Shown: positions 1-6,551, counted from the stretch's first letter. The stretch is DNA of 6,751 nt from Ruminococcaceae bacterium UBA2656 (GCA_002359465.1 DENA01000025.1:16095-22845); one strand, 5' to 3'. Numbers and translations are program-made. The notes: generated from the sequence alone by a model not told the origin.

Positions 1-39
1 AACATCGCAGATAACCTGACGGTTTGCCGTTTTATTCAT
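1..39 (-). CDS. Split transketolase, C-terminal subunit (5' end only, cut by window edge)
   Basis: Only the first 13 codons are visible, reading MNKTANRQVICDV. This resembles the N-terminus of the C-terminal (pyrimidine-binding plus C-terminal domain) subunits of two-gene transketolases. The ATG overlaps the TGA stop of the upstream N-terminal subunit as ATGA, an arrangement typical of translationally coupled subunits made in equal amounts. Known family role: this subunit supplies the half of the thiamine diphosphate site that contacts the aminopyrimidine ring, and the active enzyme needs both subunits. The identification rests on the short peptide plus the gene before it. The rest of the gene lies beyond position 1. 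Confidence 0.8.
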   Translation of the reverse strand, partial: MNKTANRQVICDV

Positions 40-857
40 ATCGCCTGTGCCCTCCTTTGTGAAAGCTCCTGCGTCGCCTGTTTGTATTCTTCCTCTGTCG
101 GCACCTTATGGTGCCACGGGGCGGAGTTTTGTATAAAGGATACGCCGTAGCCCTTGATGGTGTCGGCGATAATCATTGTGGGTTTCCCCTTAATCGTTTT
201 CGCCTTGTCAAAGGCCGCGTTCAGCGAACGGATGTCATTTCCGACGGCGTGGAGGACATACCATCCGAATGAGCGCCAGCGGTCGTCCTGACTGTCCTGC
301 GTCATCACGTCTTCCGTGGAACCGGAAATCTGAAGGCGGTTGCGGTCAATGACCGCCGTCAGGTTGTCAAGCTTATAATGCCCGGCAGCCATCGCGCCCT
401 CCCAGACGGAGCCTTCAGCGAGCTCACCGTCGCCCATCACGGTGTAAACGCGGTACGGTGCGTTGTTCATTTTCCCGGCAAGCGCCATACCGACGCAGAC
501 GGAAAGCCCATGGCCGAGAGAACCGGAGTTCATTTCAATGCCGTTGACTTTATTGTTCGGATGTCCGATATATTTGGAGTTGTACTGCGATACGGTTTTC
601 AGATCTTCTTTGGGGAAGAAACCGCGGCTGGCAAGCACGGCGTAGAGCGCCTCCACGGAATGCCCCTTGCTCAAAACAAAACGGTCCCTGTTCGGGTCGT
701 GAATGTTTTCGGGGCTCACGTTCATCTGGCCGTAGTAAAGCGCGGTCAGAATGTCGCAGACGCTGAAATCCCCGCCGATGTGCCCCGCTTTCGCACGATA
801 GATAATATCCAGAATATCCTGTCTGATTTCAAATGATTTCGCTGTTAAATTCTCCAT
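36..857 (-). CDS. Transketolase, N-terminal (thiamine diphosphate-binding) subunit
   Basis: This is a 273-residue protein matching the N-terminal half of transketolase, as in split two-subunit enzymes (full-length enzymes have about 650 residues). It should transfer a two-carbon ketol unit between sugar phosphates, or a related ketose, in the cytoplasm. Visible motifs, in order: GHIGG with His26; SKGHS with His66, the cofactor/substrate-side histidine; SLGHGLS at 113-119; and the thiamine diphosphate/metal motif beginning GDGELAEG at 142-149 and closing with VIDRN, Asn173. A PWHHK segment at 248-251 sits in the expected active-site loop. The ATG at 857 follows an AAGGAG site seven bases upstream. 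The gene starts 28 bases after the isomerase gene stop and overlaps the C-terminal subunit by four bases. Key residues appear intact, so it is probably active with its partner. The donor and acceptor sugars are unknown; placement in an inducible sugar operon suggests a catabolic rather than housekeeping transketolase. Confidence 0.95.
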   Translation of the reverse strand: MENLTAKSFEIRQDILDIIYRAKAGHIGGDFSVCDILTALYYGQMNVSPENIHDPNRDRFVLSKGHSVEALYAVLASRGFFPKEDLKTVSQYNSKYIGHPNNKVNGIEMNSGSLGHGLSVCVGMALAGKMNNAPYRVYTVMGDGELAEGSVWEGAMAAGHYKLDNLTAVIDRNRLQISGSTEDVMTQDSQDDRWRSFGWYVLHAVGNDIRSLNAAFDKAKTIKGKPTMIIADTIKGYGVSFIQNSAPWHHKVPTEEEYKQATQELSQRRAQAI

Positions 858-885
858 TTGTAATCTCCTTCATGCCTTACGCCGG

Positions 886-2319
886 TTAATGGATACTGCC
901 CCTCATCCACGCTTTGATTTCTTCCTCCGTCGGGTCCACCGGATCGGGGGTCAGTCCGGGAATATATTTGCAGGCTTCGTATAAGGCAGGGACAATATTC
1001 TGATGCACACCCGCGCAGTGATGGATGTACGGCCCCTCAACCAGCTTGGTTTCCCAGAGCGGCCAGTCGTTGACCTCGACATACAGATAGGTCCCGCGTG
1101 AGAACTTACCGTGCACACCCCTGCATTTGCCCATGAACAGCTGATAGTCGCCGTGGTCGCCGTCAAACCGCACCATGGTCAGCTCACCGCCCCTGATCTC
1201 TCCTTCGTGGGTGCCGGGGCAGTGGTCGTCAAACAGAAAATGCTTGTTGAAACAGGTCTGGCAGCCGGACGGCACCAAGCTGGGCGGGAAGTTGCCGCAG
1301 TGGGTCAGCAGTTCCACATTGTCATTGGTGGTCTGCCGGACGGTTAAGTCCGCAAGGAACGGGGGCGTCTGTTCAAGCGTCGCGGCGTAAGCCATAATTT
1401 CGGAAACCGCGCCGCAGATATCGGTCTCGCACGAAACCGGCAGGCCCTCGTCGGTCAGAAGCGCGTTCGCAAGGCAGGGCATAATGTGCATGCTCTTCTG
1501 CATTGCGTCCCAACACTGGATGGCGACCGCGGTACAGAGTTCGCGGTCGGCGTAATATCTCATAGCCAGCTTCAGGGACGCGACCCGTTTGACGGATTCG
1601 GCGTCCTCCGGCCTGCATTTCACGGTTTTTTCGATCGCCGCAATGGCTTCTTTCAGCTCGGCGGAATCGGATTTTTCAATTTCTTCGGTCTTGAGCTGAA
1701 GCTCCACCACGCTGATCGGGTAGATCTGGATACCGAATTTTTCAATCAGTTCCCCCTCATTGCAGATGACCGACCAGAAACCGGAGGGACGGGGCCCGAT
1801 CTGCAAAATACGGATTTTATTAAATGCCTTGACCACGTTCGCCGCGCGGAGAAAATTTTCAAACCCCCGGATGAAGACGGGGTCGTCAACACTGGTGTTG
1901 GGAATATAAGTAAAGGGAACATTGAAGCGGCGCAGCACCTTTCCGGTGGCAAACAGCCCGCACTGCGTATCCCTCAGGCGAAAGCCGTTTTCAAGCGGGT
2001 TCTCGTCGCGGGGGCCCCAGAGAAGAACCGGTTTGCCGACTGCCTTGCAGACCTTGGCGACCGTATCCTCGGTACCGAAATTGCAGTGGGGGACAAACAC
2101 CGCGTCGACCTTGTTTGCGATGAATTTTTCAGAAACCCGGCTGGCCATTTCGGTGGAATCGTAGAGAAGACCTTCCTCATTGATGTCGTCTATGTCCACA
2201 ATTTCAATGCAGTCATACTGCTGCATGAACTTGTAGATCAGGTCCTTATACCTGCGCGCGTCTTCGGCGCTGAATGTAAACCTTCTGGTAGGCGCATAGC
2301 CGATTTTCAATTTTTCCAT
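886..2319 (-). CDS. L-fucose/L-arabinose isomerase family protein (aldose-ketose isomerase, substrate unknown)
   Basis: This 477-residue cytoplasmic protein resembles the shorter members of the L-fucose/L-arabinose isomerase superfamily, which interconvert aldoses and ketoses with a divalent metal, usually Mn2+. E. coli FucI is about 590 residues, so this is a compact, diverged relative and should not be named fucI. The N-terminal Rossmann-like part covers roughly residues 1-170 (VDAVFVPHCNFGTED at 71-85, VLLWGPRDE at 98-106). Likely metal and catalytic residues lie in the C-terminal half: Glu298 in the CETD segment, Asp324 in FLAD, and a His in HHCAGVH (His433/434). By analogy these match the Glu/Asp/His ligand set of FucI. 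The ORF is open upstream to 2385, but those 22 residues lie in the 3' end of the regulator gene. The ATG at 2319 has an AAGGAG site eight bases before it and overlaps the regulator stop as TAATG, so 2319 is the likely start. It is followed by transketolase genes, suggesting the ketose product feeds them. Confidence 0.88.
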   Translation of the reverse strand: MEKLKIGYAPTRRFTFSAEDARRYKDLIYKFMQQYDCIEIVDIDDINEEGLLYDSTEMASRVSEKFIANKVDAVFVPHCNFGTEDTVAKVCKAVGKPVLLWGPRDENPLENGFRLRDTQCGLFATGKVLRRFNVPFTYIPNTSVDDPVFIRGFENFLRAANVVKAFNKIRILQIGPRPSGFWSVICNEGELIEKFGIQIYPISVVELQLKTEEIEKSDSAELKEAIAAIEKTVKCRPEDAESVKRVASLKLAMRYYADRELCTAVAIQCWDAMQKSMHIMPCLANALLTDEGLPVSCETDICGAVSEIMAYAATLEQTPPFLADLTVRQTTNDNVELLTHCGNFPPSLVPSGCQTCFNKHFLFDDHCPGTHEGEIRGGELTMVRFDGDHGDYQLFMGKCRGVHGKFSRGTYLYVEVNDWPLWETKLVEGPYIHHCAGVHQNIVPALYEACKYIPGLTPDPVDPTEEEIKAWMRGSIH

Positions 2320-3341
2320 TACAGGATCTCCTTTTCGTTGGCAAAGAGTCGCCGCGTACTTTCCCGCTCGACAAACTCCGTGCATATTTGTGTTTTGGTT
2401 TTTATATTATTGCCTGATTTGATGATACTAACCAGGCGCCGTACGGCAAGCGCGCCCATTTCCTGTTTAAAAACCTTGATGGTCGTGAGCGGAGGGGAAG
2501 CAATCTCGCAGAACGGCATATCGTCGAAGCCGATCACCGAAATGTCTTTTGGAATACGGTAGCCATGTTCCAGCAGCGCCTTGCACGCCCCCAGCGCAAT
2601 ATTGTCGTTGTCCGAACAGAACGCGGTGGGCAAGTCCCTGTGCTTGTCGAGGTACGCGTTCATGTCCCGGTAAGAACCGTCCATGCTTGGGGCAAGCGGA
2701 ATGGTGTACTGCGGATTGACCGTAAGGCCGGCCCTGTGCAGCGCCCGGCGGTAGCCGACTTCGCGGTAATAGAAGTTTTTGATCGGCGTACTGCTTTTCA
2801 GATAACCGATTTTCTCGTGGCCGTTTTCAATCAGAAACGCAGCCGCATTGTAAACGGAATCGGTATTGTCTATAATCACGGCGTCAAAGCTCATGTCCTC
2901 AAACCAGCAGTCCAGCATCACCACCGGACAAACCGACTGTTTAAACGGCGCCGCGTCCTTTTCGCCGAACTCCGTCGCCAGCACCAGATTGGCTGAAGTC
3001 CTGTCGCCGATAATCTGCTCCAGCAACTTGTCAAAATTCTCATCCGATTTGTCAAGGTGGCAAATCTCGGTTCTATATCCGCAGGCCCGACATTCGTTTT
3101 CCACGCCTGAAATCAGCTCCGAAAAGAAAGGGGTGTCCGCCACAACACGGCCATGCTTTTTATATACAATAAAGCGTATGCTGCTTATCTTGGTATCGTT
3201 GACATATCCCGCTTCCATCGCCGCTTTCAGAATGATGTCCGCGGTTTCCTTATTAACCCCTCTTTTATTGTTCAGGGCGTTGGAGATGGTTGCCGGAGAG
3301 AAGCCTGTAATTTCACTGAGTTGTTTGATACTTGTTTTCAT
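2319..3341 (-). CDS. LacI/GalR-family transcriptional regulator of the sugar operon
   Basis: This is a 340-residue DNA-binding regulator. An N-terminal LacI-type helix-turn-helix occupies residues 4-23 (SIKQLSEITGFSPATISNAL), followed by the third helix to about residue 46. The remainder is a periplasmic-binding-protein-like effector domain with typical landmarks: FCSDNDNIALGA at 241-252 and GFDDMPFCEIASPPLTTI at 271-288. The ATG at 3341 is preceded by a strong GGGGAGG site seven bases away. The linker between the DNA-binding and effector domains is short and lacks the usual Asn-x-x-Ala-x-x-Leu hinge helix pattern. It is the first gene of the operon, and its TAA shares one base with the isomerase ATG, so it is cotranscribed with its likely targets and presumably autoregulates. 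The effector is probably the pathway sugar or an intermediate (inference). A candidate operator lies at 3579-3592. Confidence 0.93.
   Translation of the reverse strand: MKTSIKQLSEITGFSPATISNALNNKRGVNKETADIILKAAMEAGYVNDTKISSIRFIVYKKHGRVVADTPFFSELISGVENECRACGYRTEICHLDKSDENFDKLLEQIIGDRTSANLVLATEFGEKDAAPFKQSVCPVVMLDCWFEDMSFDAVIIDNTDSVYNAAAFLIENGHEKIGYLKSSTPIKNFYYREVGYRRALHRAGLTVNPQYTIPLAPSMDGSYRDMNAYLDKHRDLPTAFCSDNDNIALGACKALLEHGYRIPKDISVIGFDDMPFCEIASPPLTTIKVFKQEMGALAVRRLVSIIKSGNNIKTKTQICTEFVERESTRRLFANEKEIL
2328..2333 (-). promoter_or_regulatory. Ribosome binding site that fixes the isomerase start
   Basis: AAGGAG on the minus strand, eight bases before the ATG at 2319. It lies inside the last codons of the regulator gene. 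It favours 2319 over the in-frame upstream ATG at 2385. Confidence 0.8.
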
Positions 3342-3507
3342 CGAATATCCTCCCCTTGACTGTTAAAAGTATAAAATATTTATATAAACATTTCAATCAA
3401 AATATAGCCTAAAATTATTAGATTATTCATTTTTCGTACAAATATACGGATTTTAGTAAATGTATTTTAGCTATTCATATGATTTATTTTCTTATGTTTT
3501 CGTAATA

Positions 3508-3536
3508 ATTATACTATTTATTGTTTTATTTGTAAA
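3508..3536 (-). promoter_or_regulatory. Predicted sigma-A-type promoter of the lacI-isomerase-transketolase operon
   Basis: On the minus strand there is a -35 hexamer TTTACA (3531-3536, five of six consensus bases), a 17-base spacer, and a perfect -10 hexamer TATAAT (3508-3513). Transcription would begin near 3501, giving a leader of about 160 nt before the ATG at 3341. The spacing is optimal, but A/T-rich DNA yields chance matches, so this remains a prediction. Confidence 0.6.
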
Positions 3537-3578
3537 TTAAATTTAAAATATAAATTAAATATTTATATGTTTTATATT

Positions 3579-3592
3579 GCTAAACGTTTTGC
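3579..3592. promoter_or_regulatory. Candidate LacI-family operator
   Basis: The sequence GCTAAACGTTTTGC is a 14-base inverted repeat with a central CG and one mismatched pair. Its core AAACGTTT resembles operators of LacI/GalR members such as PurR. It is one of few G/C-containing islands in the A/T-rich region and lies upstream of the regulator's own gene. It sits about 80-90 bases upstream of the predicted transcription start, further away than a simple blocking operator. It might act by looping, serve another LacI-type protein such as CcpA, or mark a second promoter. Confidence 0.45.
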
Positions 3593-3613
3593 TTATGCAT
3601 AGAATTTTTTAGA

Positions 3614-3649
3614 AAAGCCGCGAATGCTTTAAAAAGCATTCGCGGCTTT
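3614..3649 (-). terminator. Intrinsic terminator of the cysE-cysS-ybaK-dehydrogenase operon
   Basis: This is a near-perfect hairpin. The arm AAAGCCGCGAATGCTTT at 3614-3630 pairs with 3633-3649, with a G/C-rich base and an A/T-rich tip around a minimal loop. On the minus strand the stem ends in a short U-rich run (CTTTTCT, then A-rich). It lies 45 bases beyond the TAG of the dehydrogenase-like gene, as expected for its terminator, and insulates the next operon. On the plus strand the tail is weaker. Confidence 0.82.
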
Positions 3650-3693
3650 ATTGAAAACATACCCTTTTATGAAACAGCGGCTTTGCCGTGAAA

Positions 3694-4605
3694 CTATGCC
3701 GGATTACCGCCGCCGTCCAGAAAAGCGTGGATATTGTCCAGGACCTTGCGGCTCAGGCGCTCCGTGGCCTGCGCGGTCATGCCTGCGGACTGCCCCGCGC
3801 AGAAAACGCGCGGATGGTCAAGCAGCTTCCCCGTCGTATCGCCCAGCGCCATTTTTGTATCGCATAAAAAATAGGTATCGCTGTTGTCCAGCCAAACGCG
3901 CAGCGCCTCTGTTGCGAAAGAAGGCCCGACGGACGTGTTGAACAGGATTTTATGGTTTCCCAAAGCCGCAAATTCCTCCCCGCCCAGCAATACCGTATTC
4001 TTGTTCAGGCAGGTGCATACCACGTCCGCCCATCCCAAGAGGCCGTGAAGAGGAAAATAGCGCAGGCCCTTCGCCTCCCATTCAGGTTTGCGCGTCCGGC
4101 TGTAATACGAGACATCGGCGCCGAAGAACCGCAGTCCGCGTGCAAGCAACTGCCCGGTTGTCCCCAATCCGACAATTCCGACTTTTAGTCCGGTAATTTC
4201 CAGCGGAAGCTCCTTCCACCGGGCCTGTCCAAATCCGTGCAACAGTCGCACAAGCTCGCTGACAACATATTCCAGAACGCCCTCGTCACCGTAATCGCGG
4301 ATACCGCGCACAACAATGCTCTTTTCCTCCGCCGCGCGGATATCCACGTTGGCGCTCTCCGGAGAATACAGGCTGCAGCACATGCCGATATACCGGATAC
4401 CGCTGCATTGCTCCAGCACACGGCGGCTGATGGAGCTGGTATAGCTCAGCAGCACGCCGTCCGCATCCCCGATCCGGCGGATAATCTCCTCATCCGTAGC
4501 TGGAGTGTCCTCATAAAAGACCACTTCGCAGGCGTATTCTTTCAGCGCGGCCCTTGCATCGGGAACCAGTCCAACCGATTCAACTGCAACTATCTTTTGA
4601 AACAT
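3694..4605 (-). CDS. D-isomer-specific 2-hydroxyacid dehydrogenase-like protein lacking the catalytic triad
   Basis: This 303-residue protein has the two-domain layout of D-2-hydroxyacid dehydrogenases (PGDH-like). The dinucleotide loop is intact: VGIVGLGTTG with Gly146, Gly148 and Gly151. The next strand ends YYSRTR (167-172). Ser-Arg where NAD enzymes usually carry Asp suggests NADP(H) preference. The family's catalytic residues appear replaced. The usual NTARG motif reads NTSVG (223-227), putting Val226 at the Arg position. No Glu is present in the 245-258 segment that normally ends in Glu-Pro. The usual PxxxxTPHxAGxT reads as PRVFCAGQSAGMT (265-277), putting Gln272 at the His position. 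It may be a pseudoenzyme, a binding or sensor protein, or an enzyme with other chemistry. The ATG at 4605 has AAGGAG seven bases upstream; the open frame to 4746 lies over the ybaK gene and is rejected. The gene follows ybaK by 23 bases and is followed by a terminator. Its role is unknown. Confidence 0.85.
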   Translation of the reverse strand: MFQKIVAVESVGLVPDARAALKEYACEVVFYEDTPATDEEIIRRIGDADGVLLSYTSSISRRVLEQCSGIRYIGMCCSLYSPESANVDIRAAEEKSIVVRGIRDYGDEGVLEYVVSELVRLLHGFGQARWKELPLEITGLKVGIVGLGTTGQLLARGLRFFGADVSYYSRTRKPEWEAKGLRYFPLHGLLGWADVVCTCLNKNTVLLGGEEFAALGNHKILFNTSVGPSFATEALRVWLDNSDTYFLCDTKMALGDTTGKLLDHPRVFCAGQSAGMTAQATERLSRKVLDNIHAFLDGGGNPA

Positions 4606-4612
4606 TGCTGTT

Positions 4613-4618
4613 CTCCTT
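4613..4618 (-). promoter_or_regulatory. Ribosome binding site that fixes the dehydrogenase-like start
   Basis: AAGGAG on the minus strand, seven bases before the ATG at 4605, in the 23-base gap after ybaK. It supports 4605 over the in-frame ATG at 4746 inside ybaK. Confidence 0.8.
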
Positions 4619-4628
4619 CGCCCGTTTT

Positions 4629-5117
4629 TCACTGTGTGATCGCCGCCGTTTTTCCGCCGATAAAACGAAGTAGATCCTGCGGCGCAACCTCTACCTGCGC
4701 GCCGATTTTCCCGGCGCTGACAATGATAGCCGGCAGTAGTTCGCAACTGCTGTCTATAACCGTTTTAAATTGTTTTTTCATTCCGACGGGGGAACAGCCG
4801 CCGCGGATATAGCCGGTTACCTTGTTGATTTCATCCACATGAATCATTTCCACCGATTTTTCGCCCACGCTTTTCGCGGCTGCCTTCAGATTCAGTTCCA
4901 GTGCAACCGGTATTACAAACACGAAATAGTCGCGGCTCGCCCCGCGGGTCACCAGCGTTTTGAAAACCTGCTCCACATTCTGGCCCAGCTTGTTTGCAAC
5001 GGAAACGCCGTCGATTTTGCCGTCCTCATGGTCGTAAAAATAATACCGATACGGTATTTTAGCCTGATCCAGAATCCGCATCACATTCGTTTTATTGTTA
5101 TCCTTTGCCATTTTCAT
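4629..5117 (-). CDS. ybaK: Cys-tRNA(Pro) deacylase, YbaK/EbsC family
   Basis: This 162-residue single-domain protein matches the YbaK/EbsC family, which hydrolyses Cys mischarged onto tRNA-Pro by prolyl-tRNA synthetase (trans-editing in the cytoplasm). Family landmarks are TNVMRILDQAKIPY (10-23), the conserved Lys53 in VFKTLV (51-56), GYIRGGCSPVG (102-112) and a C-terminal segment SAGKIGAQVEVAPQDLL (134-150). Length is normal for the family. Two starts are possible. The ATG at 5117 lies close to a weak AAGGG site; the ATG at 5111 gives an N-terminus MAKDNNKTNV with spacing of about 11 bases. The first is used here, but the second cannot be excluded. The gene begins 27 bases after the cysS stop. 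Placement directly behind cysteinyl-tRNA synthetase fits a role in Cys-tRNA quality control. A few family members have other deacylase specificities, so Cys-tRNA(Pro) is by homology. Confidence 0.9.
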   Translation of the reverse strand: MKMAKDNNKTNVMRILDQAKIPYRYYFYDHEDGKIDGVSVANKLGQNVEQVFKTLVTRGASRDYFVFVIPVALELNLKAAAKSVGEKSVEMIHVDEINKVTGYIRGGCSPVGMKKQFKTVIDSSCELLPAIIVSAGKIGAQVEVAPQDLLRFIGGKTAAITQ

Positions 5118-5144
5118 TCTGCCCTTCGTTTCAGCATACCGGAG

Positions 5145-6551
5145 TTACTGCTCTATTTTCCATTTGATTCCCTGCGGCGTATCCTCCAAAACCACGTGCC
5201 GCGCCTTCAGTTCGTCGCGGATTTTGTCTGCCGTCGCCCAGTCCTTGTCTTTTCTGGCCTGTGTGCGCTCGGCGATCAGTTTTTCGATTTCCTCGTCAAG
5301 GGAAGTTTCCTTCTTTGCATAGAGAAGCCCCAGCACGTCGGCCAGCCCGTTAAACAGATTCAGCGCAAAACGGCACAGTTCCTTCGACGGAGCGGTAGAC
5401 GTGTTCAGGCTGGAATTGATGTCGCGCGCCAGGTCAAACAGAGCGGAAACCGCATCGGCGGTATTCAGGTCGTCCTCCATGGCTTCGATGAAGTGGTCTT
5501 CATGTTCGCTCAGCCTGCGACGGACAGCATGCTCGCCCTCTTTTTCGCCGGACGGGGCATGCTCCAGCAGGAACTGCAGGTTGTCGCGGCAGTTATAAAG
5601 CCGCTCCAGCGCGGCACGACACTGTTCAATGACTTCCTCGCTGTAATTGATGGGGGTACGGTAGTGCGAAGCGACCATCAGGTAGCGGATCGGCTCATAG
5701 CCGTACCGCTCGGCGACGTCGCGTACGGTGAAGAAATTATTAAGGCTCTTGCTCATTTTCCTGTTGTCCACATTGATATAGCCGTTGTGCATCCAGTAGT
5801 TTGCAAACGGCACGCCGTTACAGCATTCGCTTTGCGCGATTTCATTTTCGTGATGGGGGAAAATCAAATCCTGTCCGCCGCAGTGGATGTCAATCGTTTT
5901 GCCAAGGTAACGGCGCGCCATGGCGGAGCACTCAATGTGCCAGCCGGGCCTGCCCTCTCCCCATGGGGAAATCCAGCTGGGTTCGCCGGGCTTCGCGCCC
6001 TTCCAGAGGGCAAAGTCCATGGCATCCTCCTTAATCTCCCCTGTGGCTATGCGCGCGCCGGCCTGCAGATCCTCCAGCGGCTGGTGGGAGAGTTTCCCGT
6101 AGTTGGCGTCCTTTTTCGTGCGGAAATAAACGTCCCCGTTGCCGGCGGGGTAGGCAAAGCCCTTGTCAACCAGATCGGAAATAATGCTGATAATTTCGTC
6201 GATATTCTGGGTCGCGAGCGGATGGATGGTGGCGGGACGCACGTTCAGCCCTTTCGCGTCGGTTTTGTACTCCTCAATATACCGTTCGGAAACCGCAAGG
6301 TAATCGCTGCCCTCTTCCTTTGCCTTATTGATGATTTTATCGTCGATGTCGGTAAAGTTCTGGACAAAGGTCACCTTCATGCCGCGGTATTCAAAATAGC
6401 GGCGCAGCACGTCAAACACACAAATCGGCCGCGCGTTTCCGATATGGATGTAGTTGTACACCGTAGGGCCGCACGCGTATATTTTCGCTTCTCCCACGGT
6501 GAGCGGAACGAATTCTTCTTTTTGGCGCGTTAACGTGTTATAAATTTTCAT
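5145..6551 (-). CDS. cysS: Cysteinyl-tRNA synthetase
   Basis: This 468-residue class I aminoacyl-tRNA synthetase joins cysteine to tRNA-Cys using ATP. All signature elements are present: the HIGH-type motif HIGN (36-39) within GPTVYNYIHIGNARP; the KMSKS loop (265-269); and the zinc site that selects cysteine, formed by Cys27, Cys208, His233 and Glu237, equivalent to Cys28/Cys209/His234/Glu238 of the E. coli enzyme. The C-terminal helical DALR-type and anticodon-binding region runs from about 310 to the end, closing with DTPQGIKWKIEQ. Length is typical. The ATG at 6551 is preceded by GAGAGG at nine bases; the open frame to 6686 belongs to the upstream cysE in another frame. The start overlaps the end of cysE by 14 bases, so the two are probably translationally coupled. 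It appears fully functional. Confidence 0.98.
   Translation of the reverse strand: MKIYNTLTRQKEEFVPLTVGEAKIYACGPTVYNYIHIGNARPICVFDVLRRYFEYRGMKVTFVQNFTDIDDKIINKAKEEGSDYLAVSERYIEEYKTDAKGLNVRPATIHPLATQNIDEIISIISDLVDKGFAYPAGNGDVYFRTKKDANYGKLSHQPLEDLQAGARIATGEIKEDAMDFALWKGAKPGEPSWISPWGEGRPGWHIECSAMARRYLGKTIDIHCGGQDLIFPHHENEIAQSECCNGVPFANYWMHNGYINVDNRKMSKSLNNFFTVRDVAERYGYEPIRYLMVASHYRTPINYSEEVIEQCRAALERLYNCRDNLQFLLEHAPSGEKEGEHAVRRRLSEHEDHFIEAMEDDLNTADAVSALFDLARDINSSLNTSTAPSKELCRFALNLFNGLADVLGLLYAKKETSLDEEIEKLIAERTQARKDKDWATADKIRDELKARHVVLEDTPQGIKWKIEQ

Larger units (their letters stand above)
3342..3693. other. A/T-rich intergenic region between two operons
   Basis: This 352-base stretch has no convincing gene on either strand. 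Positions 3361-3600 contain 38 G or C in 240 bases (16%), far below the flanking coding DNA. It holds the terminator of the right-hand operon (3614-3649), an operator-like palindrome (3579-3592) and a sigma-A-type promoter (3508-3536) for the left-hand operon. The rest is A/T-rich, with short repeated words such as AATATTTATAT at 3375-3385 and 3558-3568, which are probably low-complexity coincidences. Confidence 0.8.

Noticed and set aside
378..836. Plus-strand open frame of 152 codons opposite the transketolase gene
   Set aside because: Antisense to the transketolase N-terminal subunit gene, whose motifs are complete, and no family resemblance.
2320..2385. N-terminal extension of the isomerase to an upstream ATG at 2385
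   Set aside because: The extra 22 residues overlap the regulator gene and do not look like the family. The ATG at 2319 has a proper AAGGAG site.
1486..2562. Plus-strand open frame of 358 codons opposite the isomerase and regulator genes
   Set aside because: Antisense shadow: it crosses the junction of two real minus-strand genes and has no recognisable protein features.
3356..3386. Plus-strand promoter-like TTGACT followed by TATATA
   Set aside because: The -35 look-alike is the complement of the regulator's ribosome site region, the spacing to TATATA is 19 bases, and no plus-strand gene follows.
3651..3941. Plus-strand open frame of 96 codons just after the terminator hairpin
   Set aside because: Mostly antisense to the dehydrogenase-like gene, Arg/Pro-rich composition typical of a G+C-rich shadow frame, and no ribosome site.
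4606..4746. N-terminal extension of the dehydrogenase-like protein to 4746
   Set aside because: The 47 extra residues are Arg/Gly-rich, lie over the ybaK gene, and precede a well-placed AAGGAG at 4613-4618 serving the ATG at 4605.
4770..6533. Long plus-strand open frame of 587 codons opposite ybaK and cysS
   Set aside because: It lies fully antisense to two well-identified genes, its translation resembles no known family, and no ribosome site supports it. It reflects codon bias of G+C-rich genes leaving the antisense frame open.
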